Below the pieces are notes generated by a model. It ran no database searches and was not told the origin of the DNA. It saw only the letters and a program-made list of their open reading frames with translations. The translations under genes were made by a program, and so were the position numbers. Below are positions 51,424-61,216 of a stretch of 64,000 bases of DNA, piece by piece (within the stretch, counting starts at the first letter, position 1; each line of letters starts with the position of its first letter). The stretch is from positions 1-64,000 of the forward strand of contig NZ_JAUORX010000005.1 of the NCBI RefSeq assembly GCF_030548175.1, in the 5' to 3' direction. The DNA is from Cognatishimia sp. 1_MG-2023. Its GTDB lineage: Bacteria; Pseudomonadota; Alphaproteobacteria; Rhodobacterales; Rhodobacteraceae.

Positions 51424-54400
51424 ATGACTGAACCTTCTGAAGTAAAAAAATCACGTCGCGGAATGCGGATCAGCCTATATTTCATGGCTGTCGTTGTTTG
51501 CTTTGCTTTGTTGATTACGGGGGCGGTTGCCTATTCGATTGGGCGCACTTTTGATGTGGCGCCTTGGTTAAAAAACATCGCAGCGACCCGGTTTTCAGAG
51601 GCCTTGCCAGATGCGGATGTGTCTTTTGACCGGATCACGGTGCAGGTCTCGAATGATTGGCACCCAAATATTCGGCTAGAGCGCGTTTTGGTGAAGCCAA
51701 AGGACGGTGGACCCACCCTCGAATTTTCCGAGGCTGAAACGACACTGTCCTACCGTCGCCTGCTGAGGCGTCAAGTCGCTCCACGAGACATTCGTGTGAG
51801 TGGTGTGTTTCTAAATGCACGCCGAAATGAGGCTGGGGACGTTGGCGTAGCCGTGGGTGGGCCCATGGGAGAGGCAGCTGCAGAGGCCACGTCTTTGGAT
51901 ACTTTGGTCCAGCAGATTGATGAATGGCTTAGCCTGTCGCAGTTTGAACACCTGACATCTGTCGAAATTGATGCGGTTACCATTCAATTTGATGATCTAC
52001 GTGCCAACCGGGCCTGGACCGTGGATGGGGGGCAGATGAAATTGTCGCGTAAAGGCGATGATTTGCAGCTGTCGTCTAACTTGGCGTTACTGGGTGGGCG
52101 CGATTTCGTTTCTACGCTTGAATTCAATTACCAAAGTGAGATTGGTTCATTAGCTGCGCAGTTCGATGTGAATGTCGATGATGTGGCTTCCGAAGATATT
52201 TCATCTCAGTCTCCGGCATTGGCCTGGCTTGACCTACTGCGTGCACCCATTTCAGGTGCGCTGCGCGTCGCAATTGATGATCAAGGGAACCTTGGACCCT
52301 TGTTTGCCAGCTTGGAAATCCAAGAAGGGGTATTTCAGCCACGTGACGCAGTAAAAGCTGTGCCGTTCCAATCTGCGCGAAGCTTTTTCACGTATCTTCC
52401 GGAAACCAATACGCTGCAATTTGATGAACTCTCTATCGTGAGTGCATGGGGAAACGCGCGCGCGGAAGGCAAAGCGCATCTTGTCGGGCTTGAGACTGGA
52501 TTACCTGACAGTCTTGTTGCGCAATTCCAACTGACCGAATTGTCCGGTAACCCGGCGGACTTATTTGATGCACCTGTATCACTTGATCGGGTGAGCGCGG
52601 ATTTTCGACTAAAGTTCGATCCGTTCGAAGTTAACTTTGGCGAAGTGCTTATTCAGGATCAGGGGCACTCGTTGATTTTGGACGGTAATCTTTCGGCCAC
52701 GGAAAACGATTGGAACGTTGCATTAAACGGCCACATGGATGCGTTGGATGCGCGTCGTGTTGTGGCATGGTGGCCTGAAAGGGCGGCCGCAAAAACAAGA
52801 ACCTGGATTGACGAGAACATTCATCAAGGGCGTTTAACGGATATTAATTTTGCGATCCGTTCCAAGCCACAAAAAAAGCCCGACGTATATGTAGATTTTC
52901 ACTTTGACGACGCGACCGTGCGGTATGCCAAAACTCTCCCTGTTGTGGAAAATGGCAAGGGGCAGGCTGTTCTGTTTAACGATCGCTTTAGTGTCATCGC
53001 ACACGAAGGTGTGGTGTCGCCCGGTAAAGGCGGCGCAATGGATATTTCTGGAACGACGTTTGTTATTCCAAATGTCGGTGCGAAATCCACACCAGCTGAG
53101 GTTGGCTTAAGCACGTCTGGCACTGTGACAGCTACTTTAACGTTGCTGGACCACAAGCCGCTGAACTTCTTGTCAAAAGCAAAACTGCCGACGGATCTTG
53201 CGGATGGGCAGGCCCGGGTTCAGGGTGATTTGAAACTTAAGTTGGTGAAAAAGCTTAAGGCTGAAGACGTGCAGTTTAACGCAACCGCAGAGCTGACCGA
53301 TGTTAGAACATCGCATTTTACGCCTGAAAAAGTTGTTGCTGCTCCGCTGCTTTATGTGTCTGTCGATAATGATGCATTAGAGATATTTGGCCCCGGACGT
53401 ATCGGGGGTGTGCCGTTTGATGCGCAGTTTAAAACGGCGCTCACGGCGAATAACGGTGGCAAAAGTCAGGTGCGCGGTACTATTGAGCTGAGCGAACGGT
53501 TCATTGATGAATTCGGGATCGGTTTATCGCGGGACATGGTCAGTGGCGTGTCCAAAGGCTCGTTTGAGTTGGAACTGCAAAAAGACCAACCGCCTACATT
53601 TTCTGTGCAGTCTGATTTGATTGGAACAAGGCTTGGATTGGCCGCGATCGGATGGGGTAAAGGGGCACGTCAAAAAGGCAACCTGCGTGTAGATGGCCGT
53701 CTGACAAAGCCGCTTCAAGTGACTAACTTGGTGCTTGAAGCACCTGGGTTATCCGCCAAAGGCGACATCACATTGAAACCGAATGGGGCGCTTGATGTTG
53801 TGCGTCTTTCAGACGTTCGAGCTGGGTCTTGGTATCGGGGTGGTGTGAACCTAATTGGCCGCGGCGCTGCTTCGCCAGAAGTACGTCTTGTGGGTGGATC
53901 GCTGGATATGCGCAAAACGCCAACGGCAACAAACGGTGGCGGTTCAGGTGGCCCATCGGCCAATGGTACCCGCATTCAGGCTAACCTAGATCGGCTTACG
54001 ATCTCCGAAGGCATCACACTGACAAAATTCAACGGTGACTTTTCAACGGTTGGTGGGTTTAACGGCAAATTTCAAGCCGCTGTAAACAATGGCGCGCAGA
54101 TCACCGGGGTGGTTGTTCCGCAGGGCAATCGTAGCGCTGTCCGCATTCAATCAAATGACGCTGGAGGAACGCTGCGCTCTGCCGGTGTTGTCGAACAGAC
54201 GCGCGGTGGCACATTGGATCTAACGCTTCGCCCTATCGGTGCGCCGGGCAATTACGACGGTCAGTTGATTGCGCGAAACGTGCGGATCAAAGATGCGCCT
54301 GCAATGGCAGAGCTATTAAACGCGATCAGTGTGATTGGATTGTTGGAACAACTTGGTGGCGATGGCATCGCCTTTACTGAAGTTGAAGCGCGGTTCCGTC

Positions 54401-54729
54401 TGACACCGTCGCAGGTCGTGCTTTCGCAGGGCAGTGCCGTTGGGACGTCGATGGGGCTATCCATGGATGGCGTCTATGACCTTGTGAACAGCCGTTTTGA
54501 TATGCAGGGCGTGATCTCTCCGATTTACCTATTGAACGTGGTAGGCAGGCCGATTGCGCGCAAAGGCGAAGGCCTGTTTGGCTTTAACTATCGGCTTTCA
54601 GGATCATCAGATAATCCGACAGTGCGCGTGAACCCTTTGTCGGTCTTGACGCCGGGCATATTACGCGACATTTTCCGCCGCCCGCAGCCTAAGACATCTG
54701 ATGATTCCTCTGAAGCGGTGCAGAACTGA
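51424..54729 (+). CDS. Large AsmA-like / YhdP-type envelope protein
   Basis: About 1101 residues. An N-terminal helix (FMAVVVCFALLITGAVAYSI) anchors a huge beta-rich periplasmic part, as in the DUF3971/AsmA_C group that includes YhdP and TamB-like lipid-transport bridges. C-terminal segments LDLTLRPIGAPGNYDGQLIA and QGVISPIYLLNVVG are AsmA_C-like. It may carry phospholipid to the outer membrane; this is inferred. ATG 51424 (MTEPSEVKKSRRG) leaves room for a promoter; ATG 51367 is an alternative. Neither has a clear site. Confidence 0.85.
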   Translation: MTEPSEVKKSRRGMRISLYFMAVVVCFALLITGAVAYSIGRTFDVAPWLKNIAATRFSEALPDADVSFDRITVQVSNDWHPNIRLERVLVKPKDGGPTLEFSEAETTLSYRRLLRRQVAPRDIRVSGVFLNARRNEAGDVGVAVGGPMGEAAAEATSLDTLVQQIDEWLSLSQFEHLTSVEIDAVTIQFDDLRANRAWTVDGGQMKLSRKGDDLQLSSNLALLGGRDFVSTLEFNYQSEIGSLAAQFDVNVDDVASEDISSQSPALAWLDLLRAPISGALRVAIDDQGNLGPLFASLEIQEGVFQPRDAVKAVPFQSARSFFTYLPETNTLQFDELSIVSAWGNARAEGKAHLVGLETGLPDSLVAQFQLTELSGNPADLFDAPVSLDRVSADFRLKFDPFEVNFGEVLIQDQGHSLILDGNLSATENDWNVALNGHMDALDARRVVAWWPERAAAKTRTWIDENIHQGRLTDINFAIRSKPQKKPDVYVDFHFDDATVRYAKTLPVVENGKGQAVLFNDRFSVIAHEGVVSPGKGGAMDISGTTFVIPNVGAKSTPAEVGLSTSGTVTATLTLLDHKPLNFLSKAKLPTDLADGQARVQGDLKLKLVKKLKAEDVQFNATAELTDVRTSHFTPEKVVAAPLLYVSVDNDALEIFGPGRIGGVPFDAQFKTALTANNGGKSQVRGTIELSERFIDEFGIGLSRDMVSGVSKGSFELELQKDQPPTFSVQSDLIGTRLGLAAIGWGKGARQKGNLRVDGRLTKPLQVTNLVLEAPGLSAKGDITLKPNGALDVVRLSDVRAGSWYRGGVNLIGRGAASPEVRLVGGSLDMRKTPTATNGGGSGGPSANGTRIQANLDRLTISEGITLTKFNGDFSTVGGFNGKFQAAVNNGAQITGVVVPQGNRSAVRIQSNDAGGTLRSAGVVEQTRGGTLDLTLRPIGAPGNYDGQLIARNVRIKDAPAMAELLNAISVIGLLEQLGGDGIAFTEVEARFRLTPSQVVLSQGSAVGTSMGLSMDGVYDLVNSRFDMQGVISPIYLLNVVGRPIARKGEGLFGFNYRLSGSSDNPTVRVNPLSVLTPGILRDIFRRPQPKTSDDSSEAVQN

Positions 54730-54759
54730 TCTTCTCTTACGCAGCAGGACGCCGCCGCT

Positions 54760-55806
54760 ATGCAACTTTCCGATTTTGACTTCGATCTGCCAGAGGCATT
54801 GATCGCTACGCGCCCGGCGTCTCCGCGCACCTCAGCCCGCCTTTTGGTGGCGCAGCAAGATCAAATCACAGATGGGCGCGTGATTGATTTGGTAGATTAC
54901 TTTCAGGCGGGCGACCGGCTTGTTCTGAACGATACCAAGGTTATCCCAGCGCGATTAACTGGCTACCGCAGCCGTCAAAGCGCGCAGGGCGATACAACCG
55001 CTAAAATCGAAGTCACCTTGCTGGACCCCAAAGCAGATGGCCAATGGTCAGCTTTGTTAAAGCCGCTCAAGAAAGTTAAAGAAGGCGAAGTGATTGTCTT
55101 TGCCGATGACTTTTCAGCAACCTTGATTGAGAAATCAGAAGGCCAAGCTGTTTTGCAATTCGATGCCAAAGGGGATGCATTTGATAAGGCCTTGAACGCG
55201 GCGGGTGCGATGCCATTGCCGCCCTATATCGCAGCAAAACGCGCGGCAGATGATCAAGATAAAACCGATTACCAAACGGTCTTTGCCCGCCATTCTGGTG
55301 CGGTTGCTGCCCCGACAGCGAGCTTGCATTTTGATGAGGATCTGCTCGGAAAGCTCCGTGACAAAGGTGTTCAGTTTACGCATGTCACTTTGCATGTGGG
55401 GGCAGGTACGTTTTTGCCGGTAAAAGTCGATGACGTGCTAACACATAAGATGCATTCTGAATGGGGTCGCGTGAGCGAGTCCGCTGCTCAAGAGATCGCT
55501 GCGACGAAAGCCGCAGGTGGTCGCGTTATTCCGGTTGGTACAACCGCTTTGCGTTTGATCGAAAGCGCGGCGCGTTCCGGTGAGGTCGAGCCGTGGGAAG
55601 GTGAAACTGACATCTTTATCTATCCGGGTTTTGATTTTCATGTCGCGGATGCGCTGATGACCAATTTTCACCTGCCCAAATCCACCTTGATGATGCTTGT
55701 TTCTGCGCTAATGGGGCAGGAGCGTGTGAAACGCATTTATGAGCATGCCATCAAAAACGAATATCGGTTTTTCTCTTACGGCGACTCATCGCTGCTGATC
55801 CCATAA
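54760..55806 (+). CDS. queA: S-adenosylmethionine:tRNA ribosyltransferase-isomerase
   Basis: A 348-residue enzyme that transfers and rearranges the ribosyl group of S-adenosylmethionine onto 7-aminomethyl-7-deazaguanine in tRNA, forming epoxyqueuosine. It starts [20 protein letters not shown], contains [14 protein letters not shown] and [20 protein letters not shown], and ends [15 protein letters not shown]. The length is standard. It follows the AsmA-like gene by 30 nt in the same direction. Confidence 0.97.
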   Translation: MQLSDFDFDLPEALIATRPASPRTSARLLVAQQDQITDGRVIDLVDYFQAGDRLVLNDTKVIPARLTGYRSRQSAQGDTTAKIEVTLLDPKADGQWSALLKPLKKVKEGEVIVFADDFSATLIEKSEGQAVLQFDAKGDAFDKALNAAGAMPLPPYIAAKRAADDQDKTDYQTVFARHSGAVAAPTASLHFDEDLLGKLRDKGVQFTHVTLHVGAGTFLPVKVDDVLTHKMHSEWGRVSESAAQEIAATKAAGGRVIPVGTTALRLIESAARSGEVEPWEGETDIFIYPGFDFHVADALMTNFHLPKSTLMMLVSALMGQERVKRIYEHAIKNEYRFFSYGDSSLLIP

Positions 55807-55900
55807 TCAAAAAACGTCACTTTCGTTCTATTTTTGTCGCGTTTGGGGATTTACACCCATCTCGCCTAAGCTAGGTGCGTGCGAACAAAGGAGACTGCAA

Positions 55901-57166
55901 ATGGGCCAGTTCGTGTCAGGCGCTTGGGCGCTATTGTTGGGATTATTGTTGCTGATGGTTGGCAACGGCATGCAGGGCACTCTGCTCGGCGTGCGGGGCG
56001 AAATCGAGGGCTTCTCGACCGCTGAAATGTCCTTTGTCATGTCAGCCTATTTTGTCGGGTTTCTGGGTGGTTCACGATTGACCCCCGAAATGATCCGGCG
56101 TGTGGGCCATGTGCGGGTTTTTGCGGCGCTTGGTTCGTTTATCTCTGCAGTATTGGTTCTATTCCCGACAATTACAGAGCCTTGGGTTTGGGTGATTGCA
56201 CGCATTGTAATCGGATTTGGCTTTTCTGGTGTGTATGTCACGGCCGAAAGCTGGCTGAACAATGCCGCCACCAATGAAAACCGTGGAAAAGCACTGTCTC
56301 TTTATATGATCGTTCAAATGGTCGGGCTTGTCGCCGCTCAGGGCATTCTTGTGCTTGGCGATCCGTCAGGCTTTGTTTTGTTCATCATTCCATCAATTCT
56401 AGTTTCTATTTCTTTTGCGCCCATTCTGCTTTCCGTCTCACCAACACCTGCTTTTGAAAGCTCTAGCTCGGTGAGTCTGAAAGAGCTTTTTAATACGTCA
56501 CCTCTTGGGTTTGTTGGGGTTTTCTTACTGGGCGGCATGTTCGCGGCGCAGTTTGGTATGTCTGCGGTTTTTGGAACTATGATTGATTTGACGATTAATC
56601 AGATTTCCATGTTTGTCGCTTCTTTCTATGTCGGTGCGACTTTGATCCAGTACCCGATTGGTTGGATATCTGATCGCATGGACCGCCGTCTGTTGATTTT
56701 GATCGTTGGTGGCGTCAGCGTTTTTGGAGGGGCCTTGGGGCTAGCCTATGGCACGCGTTTTGAAATGCTGCTGCTGTCTGCGCTCATTCTCGGTGGTACT
56801 GTGAACCCTCTGTATTCATTGCTTGTGGCCTATACGAACGACTTCGTGTCATCGGACGAAATGGCTGGAACTTCTGGCGGGATGCTCTTTGTGAATGGCT
56901 TAGGCGCCATTGCAGGCCCAATTGTTATGGGTTGGCTCATGACGGCATACGGCGCGTCCGCCTATTTCATGTTCCAGTGTTTTTTGATGACAGTGCTTTG
57001 TGTTTATGCCGCTTACCGTATGACAATTCGCCCAGCACCAAATGTCGAAGAAACGGGAACGTATACGCCTGTATCGCTGGCCTCAACACCGGTGGCTTGG
57101 GAAGTTGCGCAAGAACATGACCAACAAGTAGCGGCAGATGCCATAGAACCGGAGAATGAGAGGTAA
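55901..57166 (+). CDS. MFS transporter
   Basis: A 421-residue major facilitator protein with twelve predicted helices. LGVRGEIEGFSTAEMSFVMS and the A-like loop GGSRLTPEMIRRVGHVRVFA are in the first half; GWISDRMDRRLLILIVGG in the second. The pattern resembles a sugar/drug-efflux branch (YcaD-like), but the substrate is unknown. AAAGGAGA precedes the ATG. The soluble C-terminal tail of ~50 residues is acidic. Confidence 0.9.
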   Translation: MGQFVSGAWALLLGLLLLMVGNGMQGTLLGVRGEIEGFSTAEMSFVMSAYFVGFLGGSRLTPEMIRRVGHVRVFAALGSFISAVLVLFPTITEPWVWVIARIVIGFGFSGVYVTAESWLNNAATNENRGKALSLYMIVQMVGLVAAQGILVLGDPSGFVLFIIPSILVSISFAPILLSVSPTPAFESSSSVSLKELFNTSPLGFVGVFLLGGMFAAQFGMSAVFGTMIDLTINQISMFVASFYVGATLIQYPIGWISDRMDRRLLILIVGGVSVFGGALGLAYGTRFEMLLLSALILGGTVNPLYSLLVAYTNDFVSSDEMAGTSGGMLFVNGLGAIAGPIVMGWLMTAYGASAYFMFQCFLMTVLCVYAAYRMTIRPAPNVEETGTYTPVSLASTPVAWEVAQEHDQQVAADAIEPENER

Positions 57167-57260
57167 ATGTCGAGTTTGCAGCATTTTTTGACTTTTGTTT
57201 AGGGCTATGACCTGCGTAACGTTTTTGTAACGAATTTTATTTCTCAAAGGGAGCAGGGCT

Positions 57261-57842
57261 ATGGCAGGGCCTGAGGAGATACTGAACTTTTGGTTGGATG
57301 AAGTGGAGCCAAGAGATTGGTATGTCGCTGACGACGATCTAGATCAGATGGTACGAACTAAATTTGAGCCGACATGGCGCAAAGCTATGCAAGGCGGGCT
57401 TGGACAATGGCTCACCTATGCGAGCGGATCGTTGGCCTATGTGATTTTGATGGACCAGTTCTCGCGCAATATGTTTCGGGAAGATGCTAAGAGCTTTGCG
57501 TCCGACCGGCGGGCACTGGCTGCTGCAAAATCTGCCATCAAGAACCGCTGGGATATGAAAATTGATGAGCCTGCGCGCATGTTCTTTTACATGCCATTGA
57601 TGCATTCCGAAAACCTTTGTGATCAGGATCGTTGTGTCCGTTTGATCAAAGAACGTTTGCCGCAAGGGGGCGAGAACCAATTGCTTCATGCGCGGGCGCA
57701 CCGTGCGGTTATTCGCCAGTTTGGGCGCTTTCCAACACGAAATGCGACGTTGGGCCGACGCTCTACCGAAGTTGAGCAAACCTATCTGGATGCAGGTGGT
57801 TACGGATCTACCGTTAGAGAATTGCAAAACGCAGCAGCGTAA
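57261..57842 (+). CDS. DUF924 family protein
   Basis: A 193-residue helical protein of the DUF924 family (TPR-like superhelix in related structures). Typical words are ILNFWLDEVEPRDWYV, LAYVILMDQFSRNMFR, PARMFFYMPLMHSENL and the closing GRFPTRNATLGRRST. Cellular role unknown. AAAGGGAG precedes the ATG. Single gene with its own terminator. Confidence 0.94.
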   Translation: MAGPEEILNFWLDEVEPRDWYVADDDLDQMVRTKFEPTWRKAMQGGLGQWLTYASGSLAYVILMDQFSRNMFREDAKSFASDRRALAAAKSAIKNRWDMKIDEPARMFFYMPLMHSENLCDQDRCVRLIKERLPQGGENQLLHARAHRAVIRQFGRFPTRNATLGRRSTEVEQTYLDAGGYGSTVRELQNAAA

Positions 57843-57860
57843 TCGCAAATTTGTTACGAG

Positions 57861-57889
57861 AAACCCGCGTAGTTCACGCGGGTTTTTTT
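57861..57889 (+). terminator. Terminator of the DUF924 gene
   Basis: Perfect stem AAACCCGCGT / ACGCGGGTTT followed by TTTTTT. Confidence 0.94.
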
Positions 57890-57978
57890 ATTTTATAAGG
57901 CGTCTTACTGGAAAACCCGATTGCACTTCGTGACAAGCGCCGTAAGGTCATGGGAAACAACCTTGACGGAGGGAACCC

Positions 57979-59373
57979 ATGGCCGCCAAATCCTTTGATA
58001 TGATCGTGATCGGAGCAGGACCAGGGGGCTATGTCGCAGCGATACGAGGCGCGCAGCTTGGTCTGAATGTCGCAATTGTAGAACGCGAACATATGGGCGG
58101 CATTTGTTTGAACTGGGGGTGTATCCCGACGAAAGCGCTTTTGCGGTCCTCTGAAGTGTTTCACTTGATGAACCACGCCAAAGACTACGGGTTGAGCGCT
58201 GACAATATTTCCTATGACCTTGATGCGGTTGTGAAACGTTCGCGTGGTGTGGCCAAGCAGCTGAGTGGCGGCATTGGGCATTTGATGAAGAAAAACAAGG
58301 TCACCACCTTTATGGGCGAAGCGACTTTGCCGGCCAAAGGGCAGGTGACAGTAAAGACCGATAAAGGCACGGAAACCCTGACGTCTAAGCATATTATTGT
58401 TGCGACGGGTGCGCGGGCACGGGAATTGCCGGGGCTTGAGGCGGATGGTGATTTGGTTTGGACATACAAAACCGCATTACAACCGCCACGTATGCCGAAG
58501 AAACTTTTAGTCATTGGATCTGGCGCGATTGGCATTGAATTTGCAAGTTTTTACAACACTTTAGGTGCTGAAACGACTGTAGTCGAAGTCATGGATCGCA
58601 TCTTGCCTGTTGAAGATGCAGAAATTTCGGCCTTTGCAAAAAAATCCTTTGCCAAGCAAGGCATGAAGATCATGGAAAAAGCCATGGTGAAAAAGCTGGA
58701 TCGTGGCAAAGGCAAAGTCACCGCGCATATCGAAGTGGGCGGCAAAGTTGAGAAGCAAGAGTTTGACACTGTGATCTCTGCCGTCGGGATTGTGGGCAAT
58801 GTCGAGGGGCTTGGCCTTGAGGGGCTGGGCGTAAAAATTGATAGAACTCATGTGGTTACGGATGAGCATTGCCGTACAGGTGCTGAGGGCGTCTATGCGA
58901 TTGGCGATATTGCGGGTGCACCTTGGTTGGCTCACAAAGCAAGCCACGAAGGTGTTATGGTTGCGGAATTGATTGCGGGTCAGAAACCGCATCCGGTGAA
59001 GCCAGAAAGCATTGCAGGCTGTACTTATTGTCATCCGCAGGTCGCGTCTGTTGGGTTTACCGAAGCCAAGGCCAAAGAGGCCGGTTATGAGATCAGAGTT
59101 GGGCGTTTTCCCTTTATTGGCAATGGGAAAGCCATTGCTCTGGGTGAACCAGAGGGCATGGTGAAAACGATCTTTGACGCAAAAACCGGCGAGTTGCTTG
59201 GTGCGCATATGGTTGGGGCGGAAGTGACGGAGATGATCCAAGGTTATGTTGTTGGTCGCACGTTGGAAACGACCGAAGCAGAGTTGATGGAAACGGTCTT
59301 TCCGCATCCGACATTAAGTGAGATGATGCACGAAAGTGTTTTGGACGCCTTTGATCGGGCGATCCATATCTAG
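57979..59373 (+). CDS. lpdA: Dihydrolipoyl dehydrogenase (E3)
   Basis: A 464-residue flavoprotein that re-oxidises the dihydrolipoyl arms of PDH and related complexes, passing electrons to NAD. FAD-binding VIGAGPGGYVAA is at 10-21. The redox disulfide is Cys43/Cys48 in GGICLNWGCIPTKALL. NAD-binding VIGSGAIGIEFASF is near 177. The dimer-interface His/Glu pair is in FPHPTLSEMMHESV. GACGGAGGGAA precedes the ATG. The pdhABC operon is 21 kb away. Confidence 0.96.
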   Translation: MAAKSFDMIVIGAGPGGYVAAIRGAQLGLNVAIVEREHMGGICLNWGCIPTKALLRSSEVFHLMNHAKDYGLSADNISYDLDAVVKRSRGVAKQLSGGIGHLMKKNKVTTFMGEATLPAKGQVTVKTDKGTETLTSKHIIVATGARARELPGLEADGDLVWTYKTALQPPRMPKKLLVIGSGAIGIEFASFYNTLGAETTVVEVMDRILPVEDAEISAFAKKSFAKQGMKIMEKAMVKKLDRGKGKVTAHIEVGGKVEKQEFDTVISAVGIVGNVEGLGLEGLGVKIDRTHVVTDEHCRTGAEGVYAIGDIAGAPWLAHKASHEGVMVAELIAGQKPHPVKPESIAGCTYCHPQVASVGFTEAKAKEAGYEIRVGRFPFIGNGKAIALGEPEGMVKTIFDAKTGELLGAHMVGAEVTEMIQGYVVGRTLETTEAELMETVFPHPTLSEMMHESVLDAFDRAIHI

Positions 59374-59391
59374 TCTAAAGGTTAATTGAGC

Positions 59392-59952
59392 ATGACCAGT
59401 CTAAACCGGGTGATGATGAACCGCCGCAGCCGTCGTATTTTGCGGGACGCGGGTATTGAAAACATGGATGTTGCTGAGATTTCAGGGCATTGGGGCAAGA
59501 ACCTCAACTCGAAATCCTATGTGCAATACCGCTATCCGGGTCATGATATTTGCAAAGGTCCGGTGAAATATGCGGATGGTGAAGTGTTAAAATATGACAT
59601 GATTTTAGCAAATCAGGTTTGGCAACATTTGGACCGTCCGTATGCGGCTGTGCAGAATGTTTTAGAAATGCTGCGGCCCGGTGGATACTTTTGGTTGGCC
59701 GTGCCGTTTTTCATGCCGCATAATCCGTCGCCTGTTGATTGCTCGCGTTGGTCGGCACGGGGGTTGCAGAACCTTTTGATCGAAGGTGGTTTCCCAGAAA
59801 ATGATGTGAAAGCAGCGCAGTGGGGCAATCGCGAGGCGATGAAACGCAATCTGGAAGAAGATTGGCCGCCGGTTTATGACGAGGACAAAGACAGCCTCGA
59901 AAACGATCCGAATTGCCCGGTTGTGGCCTGGGCCTTGGCGCGCAAAGCTTAG
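59392..59952 (+). CDS. SAM-dependent methyltransferase-like protein
   Basis: A 186-residue protein resembling a class I methyltransferase fold in its second half. YDMILANQVWQHLDRPYAAV (motif II/III area) and MLRPGGYFWLAVPFF (post-I/IV) look like the UbiE/Methyltransf_11 type. However, the glycine-rich SAM loop is not obvious in the N-terminus (DVAEISGHWGKNLNSKSYVQ), so activity is uncertain. It starts 18 nt after lpdA, in the same transcript; TTG 59386 is an alternative start. Repeat copy 3 follows. Confidence 0.8.
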   Translation: MTSLNRVMMNRRSRRILRDAGIENMDVAEISGHWGKNLNSKSYVQYRYPGHDICKGPVKYADGEVLKYDMILANQVWQHLDRPYAAVQNVLEMLRPGGYFWLAVPFFMPHNPSPVDCSRWSARGLQNLLIEGGFPENDVKAAQWGNREAMKRNLEEDWPPVYDEDKDSLENDPNCPVVAWALARKA

Positions 59953-59984
59953 CTGTTGCGCGTCTGATGGACGTCGAGTGCACG

Positions 59985-60034
59985 TTTGGTAAATCTGGAA
60001 ATTCGTACGTTTGAACGCCTGAAACGTACGATTC
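59985..60034 (+). repeat. Palindromic intergenic repeat, copy 3
   Basis: TTTGGTAAATCTGGAAATTC followed by CGTACGTTT, an 8-nt loop region, and TGAAACGTACGATTCG. Same orientation as copy 1; the flank differs by two bases. Confidence 0.9.
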
Positions 60035-60046
60035 GATAATTCGGGT

Positions 60047-60072
60047 GTGGTGGGTTGAAAACCCACCCTACG
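60047..60072. repeat. GGTGGGTT-type palindrome next to repeat copy 3
   Basis: Perfect stem GGTGGGTT / AACCCACC with loop GAA, followed by CTACGG. Palindromes of this GTAGGGTGGG type are widespread in bacterial intergenic DNA. It begins 13 nt after repeat copy 3. Confidence 0.85.
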
Positions 60073-60110
60073 GCGTCGCGATTTTGTGCAGAATGCGTTA
60101 TGATCGAACG

Positions 60111-60467
60111 ATGTCTTATCTGCTGATTAAGGGTTTTCGTGTTTTTGGTCTGTGTGCCTGTGTTGGGATGGCGTCTTGTTCGGCGCCGAACCATTTGGGC
60201 AATCCGGTGTTATTGCCGGTGAATGCGATCAGCGCGGCGATCGAGAATGCCAGTTATGATCGGCGGCGGGGAAAGGTCAAAGCGTGGATTGCAGAGCATG
60301 AAACGGCGATGCGGTCTGAGCAGTTTGAGGGACCGGTCACGCAGGTGCTGCTTGACGCGATGCCAGCCGCGCGACGAGGGCAGGCTAGGGCGGATTTGAA
60401 AGAGGCGGCACAGCATAGCGATTATGTAGAGCGGGCGACGGTTGTTGTGATGGTTTTGGGTGGGTGA
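60111..60467 (+). CDS. Small putative lipoprotein
   Basis: About 118 residues; family not recognised. The lipoprotein signal ends with GMASC, the lipidated cysteine being near residue 23. The mature part is helical with a basic-acidic mix (SYDRRRGKVKAWIAEHETAM; ARADLKEAAQHSDY). The frame is open further upstream into repeat sequence, so the start at ATG 60111 or 60096 is set by the signal peptide rather than by a ribosome-binding site. Confidence 0.75.
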   Translation: MSYLLIKGFRVFGLCACVGMASCSAPNHLGNPVLLPVNAISAAIENASYDRRRGKVKAWIAEHETAMRSEQFEGPVTQVLLDAMPAARRGQARADLKEAAQHSDYVERATVVVMVLGG

Positions 60468-60560
60468 AAAACGCGCGTTGTTTTTGAGGGGGCAGTTGGG
60501 GTAACAGCAGTCTGGCAACAGGCGGATTTTGCGCCTGTGATTTAGAAGGCGCATTTGTCC

Positions 60561-61034
60561 ATGGCTGACCCTTGTTTGAAGATCGTTCTGGTGGCCCCGG
60601 AAATTCCGTATAACACCGGCGCGATTGGGCGGACCTGTGTGGCGTTGAACCTCGAGTTGATTTTGATCAGGCCCTATGGATTTTCGTTGGACGAGAAATC
60701 CGTGCGTCGGGCGGGGACGGATTATTGGAAGCACGTGAACCTAAGCGAATATGACAGCTGGGAGCATTTCCTAGAGGTGCGCCAACCTGCGGAAGATAGC
60801 CTGTATTTCTTTGAGGAACACGGTGCGCGCAGTGTTTATGACCCAGAGTATAAGCCGGATGGGTATTTGATCTTTGGCAACGAATCCAGAGGGTTAACAC
60901 CAGAAGTTCTGGAAGGGCATGACGACCGGATTTTCAACCTGCCAATGTTGAGCCCACTGGTGCGGTCGCTGAATTTGGCGAATACGGCGACGGCGGTTAT
61001 TTATCAGGCGATGCGTCCGCAATTGGGCGGGTGA
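60561..61034 (+). CDS. trmL: tRNA (cytidine(34)-2'-O)-methyltransferase
   Basis: A 157-residue SPOUT methyltransferase that modifies the wobble base of tRNA-Leu. It begins KIVLVAPEIPYNTGAIGRTC and has the knotted-fold motifs LIFGNESRGLTPEVLEGH and LPMLSPLVRSLNLANTATAV. The length matches TrmL/YibK. ATG 60561 is preferred over TTG 60555. The family usually methylates tRNA-Leu with CAA or UAA anticodons, so the UAG tRNA in this window is probably not its substrate. Confidence 0.95.
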   Translation: MADPCLKIVLVAPEIPYNTGAIGRTCVALNLELILIRPYGFSLDEKSVRRAGTDYWKHVNLSEYDSWEHFLEVRQPAEDSLYFFEEHGARSVYDPEYKPDGYLIFGNESRGLTPEVLEGHDDRIFNLPMLSPLVRSLNLANTATAVIYQAMRPQLGG

Positions 61035-61136
61035 TTGGCTATTTTCTCGGATTGTGTTTGCACCTTTGATTGCATGGTGACGGATTCTGTCAGCAGGATG
61101 CGCGTGACCGTCGCTTGCTTGCTTAGAATTTAGAAT

Positions 61137-61151
61137 GTTCACATTTTGTTC
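61137..61151 (+). promoter_or_regulatory. LexA (SOS) box upstream of uvrA
   Basis: GTTC-ACATTTT-GTTC, an exact match to the alphaproteobacterial LexA motif GTTC-N7-GTTC, 66-80 nt before the uvrA start. LexA bound here would repress uvrA until DNA damage. Confidence 0.88.
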
Positions 61152-61216
61152 ACTTTTTGCTATTGGAGACTCAATCTCGCTGCACTATCTGTAGGGGGTT
61201 GAGTCCGGGGGGCCAT

